A stretch of 64,000 nucleotides of DNA from Carnegiea gigantea (Eukaryota > Streptophyta > Magnoliopsida > Caryophyllales > Cactaceae), in the NCBI GenBank assembly GCA_029747015.1, contig JAKOGI010000052.1:872501-936500 (forward strand), read 5' to 3'. This document shows, piece by piece, positions 55,748-64,000 of this stretch. A model generated the notes under the pieces. That model was not told the origin of the DNA, ran no database searches, and saw nothing but the letters and a program-made list of their open reading frames with translations. Position numbers and translations under genes: made by a program. How positions within the stretch are numbered: the first letter of the stretch is position 1; each line of letters starts with the position of its first letter.

Positions 55748-55889
55748 ATATCGCATTAACTTGAAACGAACGCTTAGCGAGCTGAATTAAACTTATAAGG
55801 CATGAAACTCGATTACATTCATGCATTACAATCAAGGGGTAAACATGCTCGTTTCAACATTCATAAATTATTTCCAAAGCTATAAGCAT

Positions 55890-56440
55890 GATTTAACTAA
55901 ATAGGCAGGCATCGATTCGAGGTGTTCATTTATTATTTCATAGTCAGTATTTAGGTACAAATTAACCAACTAAGCAAGCATTGAATCAAAGAGTTCATAT
56001 ATCATCTCAAAGCTACTATTCAGGCATAAATTAACAAATGAAGCAAGCATCGAATCAAGGTATCCATATATCATTTCGAAGCTACTAATGAGGCATTGGT
56101 TAACTAATTAAGCAAGCATCAAATCTAGGTATTCGTATATCGTTTCAAAGCTACTAATGAGGCATGGATTAACTAATTAAGTAAGCATCGAATTAAGGTA
56201 TTCATTTATCATTTCGAAGCTACAAATGAGGCATGGATTAACTAATTAAGCAGGCATCGAGTCAAGGTATTCGTATATCATTTTGAAACTACAAACAGGC
56301 ATGTATTAACTAAACTAACATATACCGATTCAAAGCCATTTTCAAGCGTTAGTTAACTAAACTAACATATATCGATTCAAGGCATCGTTAGGTTATCTCG
56401 AAGTCACTTTTAGGCATGAACTAACTAAACTTAACATACA
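55890..56440. repeat. 69-bp tandem repeat in the Tekay-type LTR, about 7-8 copies
   Basis: AAGCAAGCATCGAATCAAGG recurs near 56041, 56110, 56179 and 56248 (steps of about 69), with decayed copies on both sides. Confidence 0.85.
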
Positions 56441-56620
56441 TCAATTTAAACTAAATTCAGTTGAAACAGAACATGTATAACCCCAATCGATCTGACTAAT
56501 CCTAAACTCACATGCAACGTAACTTAATGGTTAAAATAGTTTCGAAACTACCAATACTTAGGAGGCAAGAAACACCCACTTGAACTCCAAGCTAATGAGC
56601 CATCCTAGGGTTCAGTTTGG

Positions 56621-57160
56621 ATGCATGCCACCCGGTTTTCCTGCTATTGTTATTCCGTTCTGCCTGTTCCCTCGCTCGATCCTAGTCTCTGGCCATCCAG
56701 ATCAGGACAGACCACCTTGGTGGTAGTTGAGGTGGTGGTCACGGTGGTTAGGGCTCGACCCACGGTGCTTCCTCTCACTTCCTCCCTGCTCGCCGGCGAC
56801 GAACGGCTGTCGTCGTCCTTCCTTCTGGCTCGCCTTTGCTGGCGTCTCACTGTCGTGACCGCCGTGGTCACGTCCCCTCTCTATCCTCTCATCCCTCGGT
56901 CTCTCGATCTCTCCTTGCGGTGGTCGACGGGGAATCGGGCAATGAGGGCACACCTGACTGGCCACCCGTCACCATCGTCGCCAGCGAACCCTTCCTCTCT
57001 CTCTCTCTCCTCTTCACTCAATCTCTCTCTTCCTCTCTCTGGGTGTCGGGGTTGCGGGCTGGGTTGATATCCCCTCTCCTTTGTCGTGTTTTCATACCCC
57101 CAGCTGAGAAGGAGAAAGGGGCTTTGCCCCTTTTACTCTTTCTCCTTTTTTTTTTGTCTT
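56621..57160. other. GC-rich, CT-rich block in the LTR with open frames on both strands
   Basis: Sharp rise of GC against the AT-rich rest of the LTR. Frames are open on plus (56621-57067) and minus (56702-56965), Ser/Pro/Arg rich and unlike any domain I know. Open frames on both strands are expected from base composition. On minus it lies about 340 bp inside the LTR start, where transcription could begin. Confidence 0.4.
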
Positions 57161-57501
57161 AAGGTGATCTAATTGGTATCCCGAATCGTTAATGCGACCT
57201 TTTATTGACTATTGGTTCCTAAATATATAAAGGTTCGATTTATTAAACATCAAACTACTTCTATAGTTGACAACCTAATCATACTCGGGAAATGACTAAA
57301 TTTAGAGGTACATTTGAGAGGTACAAATAGCACGAATTTACTTTAAAATCAATAATAGTAATAATAATTCTTTTAATTAAGTTATCGTTCATATAAGCAC
57401 ATCAGTAATAATTTAACTCATATAGTTACTAAAAATACGATTTTATAACATAAAAACCAAGACGGTCAGCTTAACGTAAAATAAAGAATGCAGGTCTTAC
57501 A

Positions 57502-57513
57502 TTCTTCCCCCCT
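57502..57513 (-). other. Polypurine tract of the Tekay-type element
   Basis: On minus AAGGGGGGAAGAA directly before TGTAAGACC of the LTR. Confidence 0.7.
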
Positions 57514-60500
57514 TACAAGAATTTCGTCCTCGAAATTCTAAAGCTAAGTTCAATCAATTCTAGAATGTACGCACACAAACTATAATCTACACAGTAGGTT
57601 TCCAAAAGGTTTCATTTGCAATCAGTACATCATTTAAATCGAATGAAAATGGGTTATGGTATCCAGTCTTCTCCTCGTCAATCCTCTTCAAGCGTCTACT
57701 CACTCTATTTAGGCGCCGAGGGAAAATCACATTGAAGAGAGGAAAATGAGTTGGCATGGACAACCTTATTGAGCTTGTTTTAAGAAAAATGAACATAGAT
57801 TTTCGATAATCTAGGCTGAATCCACCTAGTAAGCAACAACTCTATATACATGCATTGCTACGAATTGAAGTTTAAAAGAAGGGAAATTGGGCAGTTGACT
57901 CCTCAAGGTCATATGCTAGTAGTCTCATTCTAAACTATGAATTCAAATCACCTTTGGGGTGACAATGGTTAACTCAGAGATTTCTACAACACATTAGACC
58001 AATAAGAACGTCACATAGCACCAAATAGCATCATTTAAGTACAATAACATCACATAGTATTGCATAATATCAGCAATTTAGTGTTCTTAAGCCTAGAAGT
58101 TGGATGTAACATGAAACCGGCTAAGGTACATATGGCCAGCAATTTACAATACGAAAGTATATGTGACCTACATTTCTATGTTTTTTTATATCAATTTCGG
58201 CTAACTTTTAAGCATTTGATTCATGGCAACTTAGACAGGACATGCTAAAGTCATATGAAGGAGTTAACTTAGTCAGGTTCATTGAAAAGGGTGAAGATAT
58301 TAAGCCAATCTAAGATTAAATTATTTATTAGAAAGTTACCATGTTACACTAAGATAGCAGAGACATCAAATTACATTATATTGGCAATGAAGGGACTTAA
58401 GTAGCATTCGAATTCACATTGACATCACATAGGGTTTACAACAGAGCACTGAAAATCCGAAATCACGGTTAACATGAACTAGCATAATCATGTCGATAAG
58501 AACAACTTGTAGAGAAGGTGCTAATGTAGAAATGTAAGTTGATGACTCTGGTGGTGAGGAGGCTTTTCCTAAAGTTCCCATTTCAGACAGATCGTCTCTT
58601 AAGTTATATATTCATACAAATGAATGGTTATGCTCCTAGACGAGTTCTGGGCCTGTGGCTTATGGGCCTACATGCTTACGCGGTGCTACTCTGATCAAAC
58701 ATATAAGGGCAAGAATATGTGAATGTAGGTTTCTAGGGTCATCTTATCATGCTTCAAATATGGGCGTATGCAGTTATTCAGTTATAGCATGGAATCAAGG
58801 AATTCATGGGATGTAAATGATGACTCAGAGGTCATACCATGCTACAAATTGCAAGAGTTAAATTGTTTGAGTAATTAGGTCACATGTCATAGCCAAACGC
58901 AAGTCAAGCAAACACCAAGAAGTGCAACAACTCATACATGAAACACATAACTAGTCATGACCTAATTCCTATAGTGCATTAATGACCGCGCATAATAGAT
59001 GTGAGTGTCTATATATATGATGACATGACTTTGAATGCTTTACCATGCTATGAATTACAAAACTTAAACTATCTGAATAACCAAGTAACATACTAACCTA
59101 ACTTAAGTCAAGCAAGTACCAAGATATGCATTTACTGAGCCAATCAATCACAAAACACTTGAATAACCGTGCGCAATGATCCTAAGCAATTATACAGGCT
59201 CCCATGACCTTTATACTTTGCATAACATTATGCTCATGCTTCAAAACACATAAACTCATGGTAGTGTCTCACGAAAAGACATCTAGGCAAGTATACATGA
59301 ATGCAACCCTTATTTAAAACCTAAGGTCGAGGTTATACCTCGAGGTTTCTCCAAACTGTTTGGAGTTGGCTAACAATTATCTAACAGGGGTAAGAACAAT
59401 AGCATTATTGGTCTTACAGTTCTACTTTGAGGTTTTGTCACACATTTTCTCGAAAAGGTAACTGTAGAGGTCTGAGAAACTCCTATCACAGATGGGAAGG
59501 TTCTTCTTTCTACTATGGGCGTCCTTGTTTCAAACTTGGTGTTTGCACTTAAGAAAGTATTGGGAAGGCATAGACCATTGTCCCAGAAGGTAACGAGGTG
59601 ATGCATGCAGTGTAACAATTCCAAAGTCTGCTAGGTCCTTTCTCCCTTGCGCTTTCTAGGTGTATTGGTGTTTGATATAGCCAGGACACCACCAAGAAGT
59701 GCTAAAATGACCTAGGGTATCACCATTTGAGTTGCCAACTCAAGATATGGCCACTAGGTGTTTGGAGAGCAAATTAAAAGCAAGCTCAATTTCTGATTCG
59801 ATATGGCGTGATGTGTGTACAAACACGATGAGAGGAGCTTATATACGACTCATGCTCTTACTAACGCAATGGCTATCAAAGAAAACACAAGGTACATTTG
59901 TCAGGTACATCAGTCTAGAACAATACAACCTGATCAGAGCTAAAACCAGTAGGAGGGTGACACCTAATGGAGTCATTCTTGCTAATCAAGTGAGGTGTCA
60001 AGGACCTTAGTGTAAATGGTCGAGTTTAAGCTCGTAGGGCAATCATTATTGTAAAGCAAATATGAGTCTTTGATTACAACAACACCACCCAACCAAACAA
60101 TTAGAAAGGTTTCTAATGCGAAGACATGACCCTAACTCACTAATCGGAAGACTTTGACTTTCAAGGTCCTTAGATTTTCAAAAGGAAATAGTTTAACTGC
60201 TTCTAGCTCTTTCTCTACCAACCTTTGAGTACATCTGCTCATTCCATTATGGGGCCGAGGAGCAAATCGTACTTTAGGGGCAAAGATGATCTTAGAGTTA
60301 AGACTTTCTAATCATTTGATTTCAAATCATATGTTCTTTAAACTTTAGATTAAAATCACCAAGGCATATAAGCGAAACAACTTTCGATTGAGCTAATACT
60401 TGCTTTATCCACGAGAATACGAGCCACTCGGCCCACACTTTAGCGAATGGTTCTTTCATCCAACCAATCGGCTCACTCAAGCTGCACCTAACTAGGTAAA

Positions 60501-60629
60501 CATGCTAACATTCACATAAAACTCACATTTGCACACGAGGCAGGCATGCATCACGCCATCGTGAATGCGTTCCTAGGCAACTATATGAGATGTAAGACTC
60601 CAGTCGCGGATTATGGTCGCAGGACCTTA
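57514..60629 (-). other. Internal region of the Tekay-type element without gag/pol
   Basis: Only the TTTCGAGGACGAAATTC phrase at the left edge is recognisable. Short frames at 59370-59624 (minus) and 59732-60010 (plus) show no known motif. The length of 3.1 kb is too short for gag-pol. Confidence 0.55.
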
Positions 60630-60640
60630 CTCTGATACCA
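60630..60640 (-). other. Primer binding site, initiator-Met tRNA type
   Basis: On minus TGGTATCAGAG, four bases after the LTR end; the usual site is TGGTATCAGAGC. Confidence 0.75.
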
Positions 60641-60644
60641 TCAA

Positions 60645-62553
60645 TGTAACACTCCCAACCCCTACGGTCAGCAGCGTTACATTTTCTTACTTGCTACCTA
60701 ATTTTGGGGGTAAAACGAACAGAGTTTCCCCTAAAAACTGACTGTTTTCAGGCTAAAAGCCTTACAATAAACCCCTGCAATCAACGAAAGCGTACAACAT
60801 TTTAAAATAAGCTCAATGGCTACGCGCCGGAGTTCATAACTCGACAAGCAACTCGCTCAAAGTACTCAAACAATATAGTGAAAGATACAACTTAGCGTTT
60901 CACACAACCGGAACATAACTAGCTTTGACCAAGAAGACATCTAACTAATTAGATGGTTGACTCAAACGGCCATATAGAGCGACCATTACACCATATGCAT
61001 TACATGAACTAGAATACTTAATTTACGTATGTTTACAAACTAAGAATACATTCTATAACATCATCAAGCAGCGAGACTACTTCACTATGGGCACACTTAA
61101 CTCCCTTTAAGCAAGGGTAACTTCCATTTCGGCATAGCTGACTTAACTTCTTCCTGTCATAAAGAAAACCTGAGGAAAAAGGGGAAAGAGTAGTGGGATG
61201 AGCAACCACGCGCTCAGTGAGTATCCCCCAACCCTCTTAAAACCAAAACCGTTACAGGCAATAATATCTTTAATAGTCACATATCACGTATTCATACTTT
61301 ACTATCGTATTAGGCATTCATAAAACCCTTATCGAAGGATCACTAATCATAAATTTCATTTTAACCACTCAAACACATTTCTAGGTCCCTGAATGACTAA
61401 GTTCCTTTACTAACAAGCAGTCAAACACATAAGCAAGCAACGAGACTAAGCACAGAACTTTCTTTCATAGGTTACGTGATGTACATGTGAGTTATGTCTT
61501 GCCTAACCAATGCACTTACACGAGATGCTTAAACACAGGAAGTAGAGATTATGCAAGGAGCTTTCTTTCACATAACATGCACATTCAATCTCATATGCTC
61601 GATGCATTATAAGAGTATGGCCACATATTACTTGAAATCGCATTCAACTGTGCTTAGAAACCTTTTTTAATAGGCATTCGTTGAAAACACTTTTCATAAC
61701 CTCCTGAGGTTCACATTCTTTAAGAGGAATTTCCTTTGTATTGGTCCTATAAGGACCCTTATAAGCTTATCACATTTCATTCATTCTGGCCTCTCAATGA
61801 TCCTTAAAAACTTTCTTTCTGAAATACTTAAAATGGCGAGATGCCGACTGTTTTTCTTTGCTTATTAAGAAAAAACTGCTAGCATAAGATTATTACAGGG
61901 TGCTGATTGGGTGAGATCTATTCTCAACCCCATAGTGAGACCTAATGCTCACGCATAAGCTCTTACTCCCGGGATAGCTACATTTAACATATTGGACCGT
62001 TACCCTCGTTGGGGTCTTCTAAGGTTTCCTATTGCCAGGACTTATTCCCTAGGCTAACATCATTCATATCATACTGTCCAAAGCACATTATCTTAGCCAA
62101 TTTAAAGCATATGGCCATAACGGCTAATAAGTTTGCTGCTTTTCACAGCAAAATCCTTTATCATACAACTCACGCCTTTGTAAAACTCTTTAGCGATTCC
62201 CCCGTTCAAACGAGTTCACTCTCAAAACTGTATTCATATAGTTAAAATAGGCCATCATGCACTAATAATTATGGCTACTATCATTTCAAAATATGAAATC
62301 CTTCTTTTTCAAAACTCATCCTTATGCAAATAATCAAACTTAATGACATAGAAAGGATAGGGGTACATATGTCTACATTCAAATACTTCATAACTCAACT
62401 TAGCAACATGAGCCACACAGGGCCTCGTAATCCACACGATTGCGGTTAATCACAACCTAGACTCCCCCCTTACACAACACCTGACCACAGGAAACCTCGA
62501 ACCACTCATAGTTCTACCTCAAACCATCCAACTACCATCTCGGTCTCAATTTC
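60645..62553 (-). repeat. 5' LTR of the Tekay-type element, part, cut by the CACTA element
   Basis: TGTAACACTCCC onward, parallel to 52172-54133. The match stops after CTCAATTTC (62553), where the left copy goes on with ACAATCTAGC and this copy switches to the CACTA end. Confidence 0.8.
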
Positions 62554-62900
62554 TACTACTAGAAAAGTTCAAAATAATGACAGAATACAACGATGGAATT
62601 ATTTAACGACAGACTCAGCGACGGATATGGCAACGGAAAAATAGTACCACAAAAAAAGTCAGAGTATGCGACAAACATGGGATGGACCCATAATTCCGTC
62701 GCCATATTTCAGCTTTGGCGACGTTTCTATCGCCGATATAAAAAAATTAATGTTTTATACTGGCGACGGAAATGCCCAGTCACGAAAATTTTCAAAAATT
62801 GGAAATTTTTTTGGGTTGTCGATGGAATTTCCGTCGCCTGTCCGTCGCCAACCCATTTAAGTGAAACCAAAAATCTGGTTTTACTCAGTCGATGCGAACA

Positions 62901-62906
<6 letters not shown>

Positions 62907-62940
<34 letters not shown>
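62907..62940. repeat. (AG)n microsatellite
   Basis: 17 AG units followed by a G-run, in the presumed leader of the CACTA element. Confidence 0.95.
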
Positions 62941-62946
<6 letters not shown>

Positions 62947-63182
62947 CAAACGGGACTGCCTCCATGCGAATGACCACCGCAGTGCCACCCAGCCGCCGCC
63001 GGCTACGTCTGTCGCTGTCGCCGCCCTCTCCTCACCGCCGGTAGACGCCGGCCGCCATCTCCCGCCCTTCTTATCGGTTTTTTCATCAAATTTGAGGTAA
63101 GTTCTTCAACTAAATTAGTTGTAATTTCTACAATTTTTTGTATTAGAATGTTAGAATTTCATAGTTAGTTCATATTTATATT

Positions 63183-63740
63183 GAAATGCGGTATTCGTGT
63201 GAGTTTATTGCTCTAATTTGTTGTAAGATTTAGGTAAATGCGATTTAGGGTTAGGTTTGGTAGTTTGAAGTTAAAACTTAATATGGTGGTAGAACGAAAT
63301 GGTTTAATTGATAATGTTGTTGAACTGTGGTATTTGTGTGAGATTATTGCTCTAATTCGTTACAAGAATTTGGTAAATGCGATTTAGGGTTGAATTTTGA
63401 TAGTTTGAAGTTGAAATTTCATATGTCGATAGAATGAAATATTTTAATTGATAATGTTGTTGAAATGTTGTATTTGTGTGAGCTTATTGCTCTAATTTGG
63501 TTGAAGATATTGCTCAATGCAATTTAGGGTTTAGGTTTGGTGATGTAAACTTGAATGTTGATATGTTGGTGGATTGAGATGATTTAGTTTATAATTTTGT
63601 TAAAATGCAATGATTGTATGAAGTTGTAGCTCTTATTTGTCTAAAGATTTTGCCCAATGCGATGTACACTTAGATTTGGGAATCTGAAGTTGAAATTTGA
63701 TATGTTGGTGGAACAAAGTAGTCAACTTTGCATGAATTAT
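63183..63740. repeat. ~139-bp tandem repeat, 4 copies, in the CACTA leader intron
   Basis: Copies begin near 63183, 63322, 63462 and 63602 with GTATTTGTGTGAG, followed by TTGCTCTAATT, ATGCGATTTAGGGTT and GTTTGAAGTTGAAA. A donor-like GAG/GTAAGTTC at about 63095 and an acceptor-like AGCAG at 63921-63925 frame the array. Confidence 0.85.
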
Positions 63741-63928
63741 TAGTTTTATAAAATTGGTCAGAATATAAGTATATTTGTAGAAATTCATAAGGTTTTTTTA
63801 GGTCCATGTAGAAATTTATAAGTAAACATATATAATATATAATTGAGTAATTTACGTAATTATTATAATTTTAATTGAAATTAATTCTTATTAAATACCT
63901 TATGTGGTTATTGTTATTTGAGCAGAAT

Positions 63929-64000
63929 ATGAATGGTCATCCATGTCGTAGGTAGATGTATAATAGATTACTGCCTGATCGTAGTGATTATATGCAAGAA
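63929..64000 (+). pseudogene. CACTA transposase, first residues, with internal TAG
   Basis: ATG at 63929 follows an acceptor. The frame reads a short basic lead, then TAG at 63953-63955 and MYNRLLPDRSDYMQE to the window end. Plant TNP2-type transposases start with a transposase-associated domain containing RxWMYNR; the TAG stands at the Trp position (TGG to TAG). The rest lies outside the window. Confidence 0.65.

Larger units (their letters stand above)
52172..57501 (-). repeat. 3' LTR of the Tekay-type element, with nested solo LTR
   Basis: TGTAACACCCCC at left to GGTCTTACA at right. Without the nested solo LTR and its duplication it is about 3.93 kb. 52172-54190 matches 60645-62553 over its whole length with small indels. 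Confidence 0.75.
52172..64000 (-). mobile_element. Chromovirus/Tekay-type LTR element without coding capacity, runs off the window
   Basis: A left LTR (52172-57501) and the beginning of a right LTR (from 60645) are direct copies. On minus, an initiator-Met tRNA primer site stands next to the right LTR (60630-60640) and a polypurine tract GGGGGGAAGAA stands next to the left LTR. The minus-strand lead to that tract, TTTCGAGGACGAAATTC, is the usual end of chromovirus pol. The 3.1 kb between LTRs has no gag or pol domain, so it is a large non-autonomous derivative. It is inserted in a copia RT gene. The right border and TSD partner (expected AAATC) lie outside the window. Confidence 0.75.
62554..64000 (+). 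mobile_element. CACTA (En/Spm-type) element, left end, runs off the window
   Basis: Starts TACTACTAGAAAA, i.e. the CACTACTAGAAAA end with the first C changed to T, after TTC (62551-62553, the expected 3-bp duplication). The first 300 bases hold many GCGACGG / CCGTCGCC steps in both directions, the subterminal transposase sites of this superfamily. Then follow a leader with a (GA)n tract, a long intron with repeats and the start of the transposase. Confidence 0.85.

Noticed and set aside
56621..57067. 148-codon plus frame in the Tekay-type LTR
   Set aside because: GC and CT bias opens several frames on both strands at once; no domain or ATG context supports a gene.

Overview
This is a gene-poor stretch of a flowering-plant nuclear genome, made almost entirely of nested transposable elements. 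Evidence: plant-specific retrotransposon lineages (Athila, Tat with its antisense ORF, a chromovirus/Tekay-type LTR pair, Ty1/copia), plant PIF/Harbinger elements of the paired nuclease + Myb/SANT type, hAT, Tourist-like and CACTA elements, GT-AG introns and AT-rich spacers. I see no prokaryotic gene, CRISPR array, rRNA or tRNA gene. Monocot versus dicot cannot be settled from the sequence alone.

Layout. 1-4.4 kb: possible end of an unidentified host gene (last exon 1519-1745), a copia fragment and a 381-bp Tourist-like MITE (TSD TTA). 4.4-12.9 kb: an old tandem array of about 195-217-bp units, interrupted by a PIF/Harbinger element (4984-9968), an RTE-type LINE tail (about 10131-11417) and a 412-bp hAT element (12333-12744, TSD AGCTAATA). 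14.4-14.7 kb: a second Tourist-like MITE (TSD TAA). 15670-25668: a complete but decayed Tat-lineage Gypsy element on the minus strand (TSD GAAAG), with gag-pol on minus and a spliced antisense ORF on plus behind its own TATA box. 27.8-35.9 kb: a phase-consistent exon chain of an unrecognised gene whose third exon is split by a 7.26-kb Athila element (28597-35851, TSD TATCT) that keeps gag and protease regions but has lost RT/RNase H/integrase. 38.3-39.6 kb: two 10-bp minisatellites. 40004-45902: a second, much better preserved PIF/Harbinger element with the whole DDE triad, followed by a Myb/SANT-like ORF. 46-50.6 kb: hAT-family non-autonomous elements (46027-48013, TSD TTATTGAG; 50231-50561, TSD GTGTTGAG) and other remnants. 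51.25 kb to the end: a copia pol fragment interrupted by a large minus-strand LTR element without coding capacity (52172 to beyond the window), whose left LTR holds a solo Athila-type LTR (54225-55617, TSD CAAAT) and whose right LTR is broken by a CACTA element running off the window (62554-64000).

Relations. The two Harbinger elements each encode nuclease and DNA-binding partner. The MITE at 14414-14733 has ends resembling the 40004-45902 element, so the latter is a candidate past mobiliser. The relative order of insertions can be read from who interrupts whom. LTR divergence by hand count (about 38/240 in Tat, about 22/290 in Athila) makes the Tat insertion older. Most disabling stops are compatible with C-to-T decay of methylated DNA. 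All domain calls are from reading translations against remembered family features, with no database search.
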